A DNA stretch of 64,000 nucleotides from Isoptericola sp. AK164 (GCF_029643425.1 NZ_CP119106.1:3512704-3576703), one strand, 5' to 3'; counted from the first letter of the stretch, positions 14,886 through 24,837 are shown. Program-made: numbers and translations. Notes: generated by a model not told the origin, from the letters alone.

Positions 14886-16418
14886 TCACCGGCCGGCAGG
14901 CCCGCCGAGGTCCTGCGGCGCGAAGCCGCCGAGGTCGATCGCGGCCTCGGCACCCTCCGCGAGGGACCAACGCAGCGACCCCGCGCCGGAGGCCAGGTCC
15001 ACCTCGAGGCGGGCGACGGCGTCGGGCACCTCGGCGCCACGGCGCTCCATCGTGAGGCGGGACCCGTCGAGGGCGACGTCCACGTCGCCGTCGAACGCGG
15101 GGAAGGTGCTGCGGAAGCGGCACAGCGCGAGCAGGCGCTGGACCAGCGGGGTGGCCAGGGCGGCGTCGACCTCGGCGGACGTGTAGTGGTGCCGGTTGAC
15201 GTCCCGTCCCACGCCGGTGCGTTCCAACAGCTCGACGTCGTTCTCCCCCGCGAGCAGACCGACGTAGTAGACCTGCGCGATGCCCGGCGTGAAGAGCTGG
15301 ATCGTCCGCGCGGCGAGGTAGCGGGCGTCGTCGCGCCCGAGCGCGTCGTAGAACGTCGAGTTCACCTGATACAGGTCGAGGTTCGACGCCGCGGCGCCGG
15401 TCGCGCGGGCCGACGCGCCACCGGTGCGCTCGTGGATGCCCTCCACGAGCGCGTCGACCTGCTCCGGCGTGAGGAGCCCCGGCCGCTCGGCCTCGCCCGG
15501 GGCGACCGTCTGGTCCGGTCCGACGTCGATCACCCCGATGCCGTCGTGGGTGTCGAGCACCGTGACCGCGTTGCGCGGACGCTCGCGCAGCCAGTCCACC
15601 AGCGCCGTGCCGTCGCCCGTGTACAGGGCGTGCAGCACCAGCGGCGGCAGGGCGAAGTCGTAGACGAGGTCGACCTCGCGAGCGATCTCGACCTGACGCC
15701 GGTAGTACGAGTGCACCTCGACGAGCAGATCGACGCCGCGCTGGCGCGCCTGCCCGGCGAAGTCCGCGATGAAGTCGAACGTCTCGGGCGTCATGAAGCA
15801 CGTGGTGCCCGGCGTCTTGACCGCGTGGCCGACGGCGTCGAGCCGGACGAGCCGCACGCCCGCGCCGGCCGCGGCGTCGAGGATCGAGGTGAGGTACTCG
15901 CGGCCCAGCTCCGAGGTGACGTCGACGTCGATCTGCTGGGGCGTGAACGTCGTCCACACGTACCGCAGCCGGTCCCCGAGACGGATCGCCGTGAAGGGCA
16001 GCCCGGGCCGGGGCCGGTAGATACGGGCGAGCTCCTCCTCCCGCGCGCCGTCGGGGAACACCGACGACATCGTCAGGAACATCGGCGCCCAGGGCGAGGC
16101 GTCCCCACGGGCGACGACGTCGAGGAACGCGGCCGAGTCCGCGGACACGTGGTTGACGATGAGGTCGACCATCACGTCGTGCGTGCGCGCCAGGTCGCGC
16201 ACGTCGTCCCACGTGCCCAACCGCGGGTCGACGGCGGTGTGGTCGACCGGGTCGAAGCCCGCGTCCGCGCCGTCGAACGGCGTGTAGAACGGCAGCACGT
16301 GCACGCCGCCGAACGCGCCGGCGACCTCGTCACGCCGCAGGAAGCCGGCCAGCCCGCGCAGGTCACCGCCGAGCCTGTCGGCATAGGCGATGAGCTGGAC
16401 CTGGTCCTGCGTGGCCAT
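14886..16418 (-). CDS. Sucrose phosphorylase (GH13 subfamily 18)
   Basis: 510 residues, the usual size. It converts sucrose and phosphate to glucose 1-phosphate and fructose in the cytoplasm. Family hallmarks are present: the short N-terminus QLIAYADRLGGDLRGLAGFL, GVHVLPFYTPFDGADAGFDP, VDLIVNHVSADS, the nucleophile Asp in VRLVRLDAVGHAVKTPGT, the acid/base Glu in LLVEVHSYY and the stabilising Asp in VLDTHDGIGVID. No signal peptide. ATG 16418 was preferred over GTG 16424 because GGAGGG lies seven bases before the ATG but only one before the GTG. No sugar transporter is adjacent. Confidence 0.92.
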   Translation of the reverse strand: MATQDQVQLIAYADRLGGDLRGLAGFLRRDEVAGAFGGVHVLPFYTPFDGADAGFDPVDHTAVDPRLGTWDDVRDLARTHDVMVDLIVNHVSADSAAFLDVVARGDASPWAPMFLTMSSVFPDGAREEELARIYRPRPGLPFTAIRLGDRLRYVWTTFTPQQIDVDVTSELGREYLTSILDAAAGAGVRLVRLDAVGHAVKTPGTTCFMTPETFDFIADFAGQARQRGVDLLVEVHSYYRRQVEIAREVDLVYDFALPPLVLHALYTGDGTALVDWLRERPRNAVTVLDTHDGIGVIDVGPDQTVAPGEAERPGLLTPEQVDALVEGIHERTGGASARATGAAASNLDLYQVNSTFYDALGRDDARYLAARTIQLFTPGIAQVYYVGLLAGENDVELLERTGVGRDVNRHHYTSAEVDAALATPLVQRLLALCRFRSTFPAFDGDVDVALDGSRLTMERRGAEVPDAVARLEVDLASGAGSLRWSLAEGAEAAIDLGGFAPQDLGGPAGR

Positions 16419-16609
16419 GGGCACGCCCTCCCTCGGGTCGGCCGGACTGCTCCTTCCCCGCCATGATGCGGCGGCGACGGGGGACCTGCTCGTCGTACGG
16501 CCCCCGTGCGTGTCCCCCGCGCGGTGCCAGACTGGAAGAGCCGGCCCCTCCCGGACGGCCGGCCGCGAGCGCGACGGAGCCGCGCTGCACGCCTGTCAGG
16601 AGATGCCCC

Positions 16610-16828
16610 ATGAACTGCTTCGAATGTGCCACCGACCAGCAGACCACGACGCCCGCGGTCACCGTGTGCTCGCAGTGCGGAGCCGCCTCGTGCGTCCGGC
16701 ACACCCGGGTCGCCCACGCGCACGAGGAGGTCGACTACTCCCCCGGAGCGCCCAGCGAGCTGGACCTCGGACGGCGGATGTTCTGCACGACCTGCGCACC
16801 CGCGTCAGCCAAGCAGGTCGGGGCCTGA
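16610..16828 (+). CDS. DUF2180 family small Cys-rich protein
   Basis: 72 residues with two zinc-ribbon-like Cys pairs: CFEC at residues 3-6 and CSQC at about 20-23, then CVRHTRVAHAHEE and a C-terminal FCTTCAP. This pattern matches the DUF2180 group of small actinobacterial proteins that probably bind zinc; the function is not known. CAGGAGA lies seven bases upstream of ATG 16610. The longer frame to 16463 has no support. It sits alone between two minus-strand genes. Confidence 0.72.
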   Translation: MNCFECATDQQTTTPAVTVCSQCGAASCVRHTRVAHAHEEVDYSPGAPSELDLGRRMFCTTCAPASAKQVGA

Positions 16829-16871
16829 CGCGGGTCACGACACGCTTCACGACACGCTCGGCCGCCGCGAT

Positions 16872-18260
16872 CTAGGCCGTCGACGCCTGCTCCTCCTCGA
16901 GGAGACGCGAGAACCGCTCGCGTCCCGGCAGCTCGAGGAGCGGGTACCCGTGCAGGACGTGCAGGTTGCACATCGCGAGCACGTAGGAGTGCTCGAGCAG
17001 GTCGACCGTCGCCGTCCTGCCGAGACGACGCAGCACGGTGGGCACCGCCGCGTCGGCCTCCGCCCGGTCCTGCCAGGCCCGGCGCGACTCGTCGTCGTCG
17101 CCGAGCAGGTCGAGCACGGCGCGGGCTCGCCGGGCCCGGTCCTCGTCGCCCTTCGTCAGGAAGGCGTCGGCGATCCGGTACGGGGACTGCTGGATCTGGA
17201 CGATCGCTCCCCGCTGCCCGCGGCCGGTGCGCTCGCACTCGACCCAGTTGTGGACCAGGCCACGCTGACGCCGTTCGGTGGGCACCTGGTACATGACGCT
17301 GCTGGACCGCAGGAGCGTGAACAGCTCCCCCACCAGGAACCGGCGGGCGTACCGCAGCCGCCTCCAGTCCAGCGCGGTGGTGGCGTTGACGACGACGAGC
17401 TCGTCGATGGTGCGACCCACGACGGGCAGGTCCGGCGAGCGCTCCAGCCTCTTCTCAAGGCCGTCGGGCCACTGGTCGGCCAGGTTGTCGTACACGCCGC
17501 CGTCGGTGAGCAGGAAGTCCTCGGCGACTCCCCCATCCTGCGGGCCACCGTGGAAGCCGTAGGGTGCCGTCTTCAGCCGCCGCGGGGTGAAGGCGCCGGG
17601 CATGCTCAAGGACGCCTGGACAGCGGTGGACAGCCGCATGCCGTTCGGCGAGCCGGTGCCCAGCCGGTAGGAGTAGAGGAACCGGGGCGTGAGGTAGAGG
17701 TGCTCGGCCGACTGCAGCTCCGTCGCGCACACCACGTGGTCGAGGGGCCGGTCGACGTCCTCCAGCCGGGTCGACCTCCCGTCCCGGTGGAAGTGGGTCC
17801 GGGCCAGCGCGCGGTCGAGGACGTGCGAGCGGCGCTCGAACCAGCGGGCGGTGAGCCCCAGGAGCACGCTCCCGGCGAGCAGCGTGAGACCTGACCGCCA
17901 CGACAGGCCGTCGAGGAACGCGAACACGACGCCGGACAGCAGGGTGGCCAGGGCGGCACCGACCCCGGCGAACACCGACAGCAGGTAGGCGTTGGTGGGC
18001 GGACCCCAGAAGAAGAGGCCGGTGTCGGCGAGGTGCCGCACCAGCCGTCTGATGCTGCGGTCGAAGTCGGGCGGGTCGGTGGTCGTGTAGTCGGTCTCCT
18101 GCGCCACGACGCCGTTGGCGATCGATCCGCCGGACACCGAGGAGATCGCGGAGACCTCCTCGTTCTTGCCGCTGTCGACGAGGTAGAGCAGCGTGCCGAG
18201 GCCCCAGGCCGTGGCGCGGTGCCCGCCGCCGGAGATCGCGACCCCGATGTGCTGGTTCAT
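16872..18260 (-). CDS. Patatin-like phospholipase with two membrane segments
   Basis: 462 residues. The N-terminus has the oxyanion motif SGGGHRA (10-16) and the nucleophile elbow S-V-S-G-G with Ser43; the dyad Asp is in LLTDGGVYDN. Between them, two hydrophobic segments (about 85-145: LLSVFAGVGAALATLLSGV and LTLLAGSVLLGL) interrupt the fold, so the enzyme is probably membrane-associated. Such proteins hydrolyse acyl esters of lipids. The gene starts seven bases after the GH13 enzyme, with its GGGAG site inside the end of that gene, so the two form an operon. Why a lipase and a glycosidase are paired is unclear. Confidence 0.82.
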   Translation of the reverse strand: MNQHIGVAISGGGHRATAWGLGTLLYLVDSGKNEEVSAISSVSGGSIANGVVAQETDYTTTDPPDFDRSIRRLVRHLADTGLFFWGPPTNAYLLSVFAGVGAALATLLSGVVFAFLDGLSWRSGLTLLAGSVLLGLTARWFERRSHVLDRALARTHFHRDGRSTRLEDVDRPLDHVVCATELQSAEHLYLTPRFLYSYRLGTGSPNGMRLSTAVQASLSMPGAFTPRRLKTAPYGFHGGPQDGGVAEDFLLTDGGVYDNLADQWPDGLEKRLERSPDLPVVGRTIDELVVVNATTALDWRRLRYARRFLVGELFTLLRSSSVMYQVPTERRQRGLVHNWVECERTGRGQRGAIVQIQQSPYRIADAFLTKGDEDRARRARAVLDLLGDDDESRRAWQDRAEADAAVPTVLRRLGRTATVDLLEHSYVLAMCNLHVLHGYPLLELPGRERFSRLLEEEQASTA

Positions 18261-18267
18261 CGGTCGC

Positions 18268-19920
18268 TCAGCTCCCGGGTCCCGTCAGGGCGAGCACCGC
18301 GTGACCGCCACCGGCGACCTCCACGACCCCGTCCTCGACGCGGACCCCGTCGCCCAGGACCGTCGTCGCGGTCGCGCCCGCGAGCGCCGGGATCGTGGCC
18401 CGGGCCGCCTCGCGGCGGGGGTTGACGACGACGAGGTGCTCCTCGCCGCGCAGGTAGACGAACGGGTACCCGACGTGCACCACGGTGCGCGGCCCGCCGG
18501 TGCGCAGCGCCGGGGTGCGTCGACGCAGCTCCACGAGGTCCCGCACGTGGTGCAGGAGTGATCCGGGGTCGTCCCGCTGTGCCGCCACGGTGGGACGGGA
18601 CGGGTCCGGGTCCTGCGGGAGGTAGAGCCGCTTGGCCGGTGCCGTCGAGAAGCCGCTGTTCGCCAGCGCGTCGTCCCACTGCATCGGGGTGCGGCAGCCC
18701 GCGCGGTCGTAGCCCGGGTTCCAGCGGCTCCCCTCCGTCTCCGGCGCCTCGGGCAGGTTGCGCATCCCGATCTCGTCGCCGTAGTAGATCGACGGCAGCG
18801 ATCCCCAGGTCAGCAGGAACGTGAAGGCGGGGCGCAGCTGGTCACCGGTGCGCGGTCCCGCGGCGAGCCGGGAGAAGTCGTGGTCCGCGGTCGGCAGGAC
18901 GACCAGCCGGTCCGCACCGGCCTCGCGCTCCCGCTCGTCCCACACCTGCAGGAACGTCTCGAGCGCGCGGGTGCCGTCCGCCCCGTCGACGTCGGGGTCG
19001 AAGTAGCAGGGTTCGGCCACCGCCGGGTCCTGCCACGTCAGGTAGCCGGTGGCGCCGTTGTTGAACAGCGCGCTGTGCTCGCGCTGGATGACGAGCGCGA
19101 AGTCCGCGTCGAACCCGCCACGCAGCCCGGCGTCGGCGGTGTTGTCGTCGTCGGCCTCCGGCAGCAGCACCGCGTCCGGATACCGCGCGTGCATCCAACC
19201 CGCGATCTCGCGCCACAGCGCGGTGGTCGCCTCGAGGTCGGGGTCGTCCTTGACGAGCGAGAAGGCCAGGTCCACCCGGAAGCCGGCCACGCCGCGGTCC
19301 AGCCAGAACCCGATGATCTCCTGCAGGGCTTCGCGGTTGCGCGTCGGGCCCGGGGCGTCGGTCACCTGCCGCCACGGCTCGTCGGGGTGCGGCCGGGCGT
19401 AGCCGAAGTTCAGCGCCGGCTGGGAGTCGAAGAAGTTCTTCAGGTACCAGCCCGGACGCGGCCCGGGCGACGGGACGAGCGCCGGCCCGGCGCGATCGGC
19501 CCAGATGTACCGGTCGTCGGCCGGGTCGGCCAGGGCCTGCACGAACCAGGGGTGGTCGATCGAGGTGTGTCCCGCGACGAGGTCGAGCAGCACCCGGATG
19601 CCCCGCCGGCGAGCCTGCTCGACGAGCTCGACCATGTCCTCGTTCGTCCCGTACCGCGGCGCGATCCGCAGATAGTCGACGACGTCGTAGCCGGCGTCCC
19701 GGAACGGCGAGGCGAAGCACGGGTTGAACCAGAGGACGTCCACCCCGAGCCACTCCAGGTGGTCGAGGTGGTCGATGACGCCGCGCAGGTCGCCGATCCC
19801 GTCGCCGTCCGAGTCGGCGAAGGACTGCGGGTAGATCTCGTAGACGACGGCGTCGGCCAGCCATCCGGGTGGCGCGCCGGTCGTGTCGTCGCTCGTGTCA
19901 CCACTCCGCCGCGTCGTCAT
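18268..19920 (-). CDS. GH13 alpha-glucosidase/trehalose synthase-like amylase family enzyme
   Basis: 550 residues with the GH13 barrel: VYEIYPQSFADSDGDGIGDL at the start, then LGVDVLWFNPCFASP, VLLDLVAGHTS, the nucleophile Asp in GVAGFRVDLAF, acid/base Glu in AVLLPEAD, and the third acid in PTADHDFSR. IYYGDEIGM and CRTPMQW are typical of oligo-1,6-glucosidase, trehalose synthase and alpha-glucosidase subfamilies. No signal peptide, so it acts inside the cell. The C-terminal beta domain is present. The specific glycosidic bond cannot be decided by eye. First gene of a two-gene operon with the patatin. ATG 19920 fits the family length. Confidence 0.88.
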   Translation of the reverse strand: MTTRRSGDTSDDTTGAPPGWLADAVVYEIYPQSFADSDGDGIGDLRGVIDHLDHLEWLGVDVLWFNPCFASPFRDAGYDVVDYLRIAPRYGTNEDMVELVEQARRRGIRVLLDLVAGHTSIDHPWFVQALADPADDRYIWADRAGPALVPSPGPRPGWYLKNFFDSQPALNFGYARPHPDEPWRQVTDAPGPTRNREALQEIIGFWLDRGVAGFRVDLAFSLVKDDPDLEATTALWREIAGWMHARYPDAVLLPEADDDNTADAGLRGGFDADFALVIQREHSALFNNGATGYLTWQDPAVAEPCYFDPDVDGADGTRALETFLQVWDEREREAGADRLVVLPTADHDFSRLAAGPRTGDQLRPAFTFLLTWGSLPSIYYGDEIGMRNLPEAPETEGSRWNPGYDRAGCRTPMQWDDALANSGFSTAPAKRLYLPQDPDPSRPTVAAQRDDPGSLLHHVRDLVELRRRTPALRTGGPRTVVHVGYPFVYLRGEEHLVVVNPRREAARATIPALAGATATTVLGDGVRVEDGVVEVAGGGHAVLALTGPGS

Positions 19921-20066
19921 GGCCCGAGCCTAGGAGTGATCCGCGACCGGCGCGGGTCGGAGGCCCCACGCAGGGCGTCCGCCGTCCCGTCCTGTGAGGC
20001 GAGCGGCCGTCCGTGACGGCACAGGGCGTACCGTACGGTCGTCGCGACCACCCGAGAGGACCCCCT

Positions 20067-21095
20067 GTGACCCGACGCTCCGGCCGTCCGAGCTCCCTGT
20101 GGCGAGGGGTGCGGCAATGGGTCGACCCGTTCGTCGTCGCCATCGTCCTCGCCCTCCTGATCGGCGTCGTCGTCCCCGTCCCGGACGACGTGCGCGGCGT
20201 GCTCGACGTCGTCACGGACGTCGCGATCGCCCTGCTGTTCCTGCTCTACGGCGCGCGGCTGCCGACGCGGGAGATCTGGCGGTCGCTGACCAACTGGCGC
20301 CTCCAGGGTTCCCTCCTCGTTGCGACGTTCATCGCGTTCCCGCTCGCCGGGCTCGCCCTCTCCGCGGCCGTCGGCCCGCTCGTCGGCCAGGGGATCGCCG
20401 TCGGGCTGCTCTGCGTCTCGCTCCTCCCGTCCACGGTGAACTCCGCCGTCGCGTTCACGTCCGTGGCCCGCGGCGACGTCGCCGGCGCGATCTGCGGGGC
20501 CACCGTGTCGAACGTCGTCGGCATGCTCGCGACTCCCCTGCTGGTGCTCGGTCTGATGAGCGGGGCGGTCGCCGGTGACGGGGCTGTCGGGGTGGACGGT
20601 CTGCAGACGGTCCTGCTGCAGCTCCTCGCGCCGCTCGTGCTCGGCCAGCTCCTGCAGCCCTGGGTGGGCGGGCTCGTGCGGCGGCACAAGGCCGTCACCA
20701 CGGCCGTGGACCGCGGGACGATCCTGCTCATCGTGTTCACGGCCATCAGCGGCGCGACCGCCGAGGGTATCTGGGCGGACATGACCGTGTGGGTCGTGCT
20801 CGTGCTGGTCGGGTCGGCCGGGGTGCTGCTGGGCGTCATGCTGGCCGCCACCTGGTGGGGTGGCCGCGCGCTGGGGCTGCCGCACGACCAGCGGGTCACC
20901 CTGCTGCTCGTCGGAGGGATGAAGTCGCTGGCCACCGGCCTGCCGATGGCCTCGGCGCTGCTGCCCGCCGCCACGCTCGCCGTCGTCGTCGTGCCGCTGG
21001 TCGTCTTCCACCAGCTCCAGCTCGTGGTGTGCTCCGTGCTGGCCCGCCGGCTCGGGCAGGAGCCGGTGGCGGCCGAGGCGGGGCAGGGCTCCTGA
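20067..21095 (+). CDS. SBF-like (bile acid:sodium symporter superfamily) transporter
   Basis: 342 residues with about ten membrane segments. The pattern LLFLLYGARLPTREI, SLLPSTVNSAVAFTSVARGDVAGAI and NVVGMLATPLLV is typical of the SBF_like branch, relatives of sodium-coupled bile-acid and pantothenate transporters; the substrate in bacteria is mostly unknown. I selected GTG 20067 with GAGAGGA six bases upstream, which starts the protein just before the first membrane segment. The gene diverges from the GH13 enzyme and converges on an MFS pump, with only 15 bases between the stops. Confidence 0.85.
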   Translation: MTRRSGRPSSLWRGVRQWVDPFVVAIVLALLIGVVVPVPDDVRGVLDVVTDVAIALLFLLYGARLPTREIWRSLTNWRLQGSLLVATFIAFPLAGLALSAAVGPLVGQGIAVGLLCVSLLPSTVNSAVAFTSVARGDVAGAICGATVSNVVGMLATPLLVLGLMSGAVAGDGAVGVDGLQTVLLQLLAPLVLGQLLQPWVGGLVRRHKAVTTAVDRGTILLIVFTAISGATAEGIWADMTVWVVLVLVGSAGVLLGVMLAATWWGGRALGLPHDQRVTLLLVGGMKSLATGLPMASALLPAATLAVVVVPLVVFHQLQLVVCSVLARRLGQEPVAAEAGQGS

Positions 21096-21110
21096 GGCCG
21101 GACCCGGCCG

Positions 21111-22742
21111 TCACGACGTCGGGGCCGGCCGGGGGTCGGGGATCTCGTCGGGCCGGTACCGGGGCAACCGGCTGGCCGGCAGGATGGCCGTCGCGCTGAG
21201 ACCTGCCAGGATCAGCAGCCCGATGCGCAACGTGTCGAGCCGCGCCTCCTCGTTGAGCGCCACGGCGGCCTCGACCTGCTGGGCGTCCGCGTCGGTGCCG
21301 GCGAGGACCTCGCGCAGGTCGTCGTTGCTGACGAAGTTGACGTTGTCGAGGTCCACCTGGGCCACCAGCTCCGGCGGCAGCTCGGGGTGGTCGACGACGG
21401 CACGTCCCACCCCCACGCTGAGGACCGTGACCAGCAGGGCACCGGCGAGAGCGGTACCGACCGCCGAGGCCAGGTTCTGCGTCGTCCCGCGGATCGAGCC
21501 GACGTCGCCGGCCAGCCGCTTGGGCGCGGCGGTCACCAGGACGTTGAACACGAGCGTGACCAGGGCCCCCTGACCGACGCCGAAGACGAACAGCCCGAGG
21601 ATCGTGGGGAGCGTCTCCCAGTTGTTCGTCACCACGAAGGCCAGCCACCCGAGGGCGACGGTGGTCAGGACGAACCCGAACACGCCGATCGTGCGGGGCG
21701 GGTAGCGCCGGTAGAAGCGCACGATGAGCGTGGCCGTGACGAAGACGGTCAGGTTGAACGGCATCATCGCCAACGCCGTGTCGAACGGGGTCCGCCCCTG
21801 CACGATCTGGATGTACAGCGGGACGGTGAAGTTCAGGGCCGCCTCGAGCGCGACGACGATGAACATCGCGTACACCGCGGCCCGCTCGCTGGCACGACCC
21901 AGCACGCTCAGGTCGACCAGCGGGACCTTGCCGTCCGCCATGCGGCGTCGGGTCCACCCGAAGAACACCTGGCCGAGCACCACGCCGAGCACGACGAGCA
22001 GGGGCGCGGGCGAGAGACCCAGGAGGTCGAACGGCGCACCGTCCCGGGCGTAGAACAGGCCCCACGCGTTGAGGTTGTTGAACCCGAGCGTCAACGACAC
22101 GATCGCGGCGCCGATGAGGACCGCGGCCACCAGGTCGATCCGGATGCCGGGGTCGCCGGCGTCGGACCGCAGCCGGAAGCTGAGCAGGAAGACCACCACC
22201 GCCAGGCCCAGCACGATGCCGAACACCGGGCGCCATCCCACGAGCGTGCCCAGGGTCCCCCCGATGAAGAACGCGCTCACGCCGGAGATCGCGCGGGCGG
22301 AGCCGAGGGACCCGATCGCCGTCGCCTGCTGGGGCCCGTGGTAGTTCTCTGCGACGAGCGCCACCAGGGACGGCACGATGATCGCGGCCGATGCCCCGGC
22401 GACGGCCTGCCCGGCGATCGCCCAGCCGACCGTCGGCGAGAAGATCATCATCAGGGCGGAGCCGGCGAACGTCGCGATGACGACCCGGAACACCACGACC
22501 CAGCCGATCCTCTGGCCGAGCTTGGCGCCCGTCATCACGAGCGCCGCCACCGCGAGGCCGTAGGTGACGATCGTCGAGCTCACGACGGTCGGCGGCACGC
22601 CGAACTCGTCGACCATGCCACCGATCGAGATCGGCAGCGCCGCGACGTTGAACGACATCAGCACCTGAGCGAGGAACAGGCCGATCATGGGGACCCACGA
22701 GGCCCGTTCCTGGGTCTCGTGCGCAGCGGTGGTCTGGGTCAT
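21111..22742 (-). CDS. MFS transporter, 14-TM drug efflux type (DHA2-like)
   Basis: 543 residues with about 14 membrane segments. Motifs include IVTYGLAVAALVMTGAKLGQRIGW (motif A region) and the antiporter motif C-like LGSARAISGVSAFFIGGTLG. A hydrophilic loop rich in Asp/Asn (VDLDNVNFVSNDDLREVL) sits before the last segment, as in EmrB/QacA-like pumps. It exports small toxic compounds by proton antiport. The ATG at 22740-22742 overlaps the glutaminase stop (ATGA), so the pump is translated after glsA from the same mRNA; a link between glutamine breakdown and this transporter is possible but unproven. Confidence 0.87.
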   Translation of the reverse strand: MTQTTAAHETQERASWVPMIGLFLAQVLMSFNVAALPISIGGMVDEFGVPPTVVSSTIVTYGLAVAALVMTGAKLGQRIGWVVVFRVVIATFAGSALMMIFSPTVGWAIAGQAVAGASAAIIVPSLVALVAENYHGPQQATAIGSLGSARAISGVSAFFIGGTLGTLVGWRPVFGIVLGLAVVVFLLSFRLRSDAGDPGIRIDLVAAVLIGAAIVSLTLGFNNLNAWGLFYARDGAPFDLLGLSPAPLLVVLGVVLGQVFFGWTRRRMADGKVPLVDLSVLGRASERAAVYAMFIVVALEAALNFTVPLYIQIVQGRTPFDTALAMMPFNLTVFVTATLIVRFYRRYPPRTIGVFGFVLTTVALGWLAFVVTNNWETLPTILGLFVFGVGQGALVTLVFNVLVTAAPKRLAGDVGSIRGTTQNLASAVGTALAGALLVTVLSVGVGRAVVDHPELPPELVAQVDLDNVNFVSNDDLREVLAGTDADAQQVEAAVALNEEARLDTLRIGLLILAGLSATAILPASRLPRYRPDEIPDPRPAPTS

Positions 22743-23773
22743 GCGAGGGGCACCTGCCGTTCGAGGGGTTCGGCACGTTCGGGGACGTGGACGGACGAGG
22801 CGAAGACGTTCAGGCCCAGGCTGCGCGACAGGTGGGCGACGGCGCGCTGACCCCGCACGCTGTTCCCCGCCGGGTCCAGGGGCGGGGAGAACGTGCCGAT
22901 CGCGCCCTTGCCCGGCGCGACCGCGACGATGCCGCCCGCGACGCCCGACTTCGCGGGCAGGCCGATCTCGAACAACCACTCGCCGGACCGCTCGTACATG
23001 CCGGTCGACGCCAGCACCGCCAGCGTGTCCCGGCACACCTGCGCCGAGACCACCCGTTCGCCCGTCAGCGGGTTGACGCCGCCGTCGGCCAGCGTGGCGC
23101 CCATGACGGCGAGGTCCTGGGCGCTGACCCGCAGCGCGCACTGGCGCGTGTAGACGTCCACCGCGTCGAGGGGGTCGACGTCGATCCGTCCGTAGCTCTG
23201 GAGCAACCGCGCGATCGCCTTGTTGCGCGCGTTCGTCTCGGACTCCGAGCGGTAGACCTCGCCGTCGAGCTCGAGCTGGCGCCCGGCGAACCGGGACAGG
23301 CCGGTGCGCACGTTCTCCCACTGCTCGGCCGGCGTCGTCCCGGGGACCAGGGCCGTCGTGGCGATCGCGCCGGCGTTGACCATGGGGTTCATCGGGTGAC
23401 CGTCGTTGAGCTCGACCGCCATCACCGAGTTGAAGGGCAACCCGGTGTTGTTGACGCCGACCCGGTCCCGCACGCCCTCGTGCCCGGCGGCCTCGCACAC
23501 CAGGGCGTAGACGAACGCCTTCGAGATCGACTGGACCGAGAACTCCACCCCCGCGTCGCCCGCACCGTGGAGGCCGCCGCCCACCTCGGCGACGCACAGG
23601 CCGAAGAGGCGCGGGTCGACGCCGGCGAGCACCGGGATGTAGTCGGCCACCCGACCGTCCTCGAGGTCCCGGTAGCGAGCGTGCGCGTCGTCGACCAGCT
23701 CGTCGATCCTGCTCGCGCCGGGCAGGACGCCCGTCGACACCTGCTGCTCGACATCCGTCACGTCGAGATCCAC
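22739..23773 (-). CDS. glsA: Glutaminase (serine-dependent, GlsA family)
   Basis: 344 residues. It hydrolyses glutamine to glutamate and ammonia. The beta-lactamase-like active site is clear: SVQSISKAF with the catalytic Ser and Lys, NAGAIATT, ESETNARNKAIA, and GLPAKSGVAGGI. The fold is complete and of normal length (most are 305-330 residues) with a short N-terminal extension. GTG 23773 was chosen because GGAGGG sits six bases upstream; the open frame continues well past it without similarity. It is the first gene of a two-gene unit with an overlapping MFS transporter. Confidence 0.93.
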   Translation of the reverse strand: MDLDVTDVEQQVSTGVLPGASRIDELVDDAHARYRDLEDGRVADYIPVLAGVDPRLFGLCVAEVGGGLHGAGDAGVEFSVQSISKAFVYALVCEAAGHEGVRDRVGVNNTGLPFNSVMAVELNDGHPMNPMVNAGAIATTALVPGTTPAEQWENVRTGLSRFAGRQLELDGEVYRSESETNARNKAIARLLQSYGRIDVDPLDAVDVYTRQCALRVSAQDLAVMGATLADGGVNPLTGERVVSAQVCRDTLAVLASTGMYERSGEWLFEIGLPAKSGVAGGIVAVAPGKGAIGTFSPPLDPAGNSVRGQRAVAHLSRSLGLNVFASSVHVPERAEPLERQVPLA

Positions 23774-24016
23774 ACGCCACCCTCCGCGCTCGCGCCCTTC
23801 CCGTCGGCGGACGCCCCTCACCAGCGCTTCAGACAGTGCCACGGACCGGGCGATCGCGCAGCCCGACATGCCCGTACCCTCGCTCCGACCACCGCTGTAA
23901 CGTCGCGTTTCGAGATCATCCGCGAGCAGACCGTTGCCGACCACGGCGGAGAACCGCAGGAGGACCACCATGCCGAGACGCCACGCTCGACGAGTCGAGG
24001 TCGAGGTCGAGCCACG

Positions 24017-24775
24017 GTGACCGATGCACCCGTGGTGCTGATCTCTCCCGCGATGGGCATCGGTTCTCGCTACTACCGGCCCGTGGTCGCGGCGTTCGAG
24101 GACGCCGGGTGGGAGGCGCGCGCCCTGACACGTCGCGGCTTCGAGGACCCGACGATCACGGCCGCCCGCGGCCGGGACTGGAGCTACCGGGACGAGATCG
24201 ACGACATCGCTGCCGCCGTCGTCGCGGCACGCCGCGAGCGCCCGGACCGCCCCGTGCTGCTGCTCGGCCACAGCCTCGGCGCCCAGCTCGCAGCGGGCTA
24301 CCTGCTGACCGGTGGCGCGGTGGACGGGCTGATCACCGTCGCGGGGGCCCTCCCCGACCACCGCCACTTCCCGTACGGCGGTCTGCACCTCGTGCTCATG
24401 GGTGGCGTCATCGTGCCGGCGCTCACGGCCGTCTTCGGCTACCTGCCCAAACCCGCGTTCGGCGGTCCCGGCGCCCGCACCCTCATGCGCGAGTGGGCGG
24501 CGATGGCCCGCAACGGGCAGCCGCCCTTCCCGACCGCGCCACCCATCGGGACGCCGTCGTTCGTCGTCAGCCTCGAGGGCGACACGCTGGCGCCCCGCCG
24601 GGCGGTCGAGGCGTTCGCCCGGGACCTGTTCGACCCCGAGGTCGTCACCCGCTGGGACTACGCCGACCGCGAGGTGCCCGCCGGAGCGAGCAACGACCAC
24701 ATCCGCTGGGTCCGCTCCCCCGAGCGGGTGGTCTCCGCCGCGGTGCAGTGGTGGTCGGGCCGTCCGCGCCACTGA
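24017..24775 (+). CDS. Alpha/beta-hydrolase family protein
   Basis: 252 residues. The nucleophile elbow is GHSLGAQ in LLLGHSLGAQLAAGYLL, the early strand VVLISPAMGIGSRYYRPVV holds the oxyanion region, and later segments SFVVSLEGDTLAPRRAVEAF and SNDHIRWV probably carry the Asp and His. This looks like the YbfF/serine aminopeptidase-type group of hydrolases with unknown substrate. GTG 24017 was chosen because it opens directly onto the first strand; the site before it is weak (GAGG about 11 bases away). It is 62 bases upstream of the S66 carboxypeptidase on the same strand. Confidence 0.8.
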   Translation: MTDAPVVLISPAMGIGSRYYRPVVAAFEDAGWEARALTRRGFEDPTITAARGRDWSYRDEIDDIAAAVVAARRERPDRPVLLLGHSLGAQLAAGYLLTGGAVDGLITVAGALPDHRHFPYGGLHLVLMGGVIVPALTAVFGYLPKPAFGGPGARTLMREWAAMARNGQPPFPTAPPIGTPSFVVSLEGDTLAPRRAVEAFARDLFDPEVVTRWDYADREVPAGASNDHIRWVRSPERVVSAAVQWWSGRPRH

Positions 24776-24837
24776 CCGGCGACGACGTCCCCTCCGGCGG
24801 GAGAATCAGGTTCCCTGCCGGCCACGCTCACGGCACG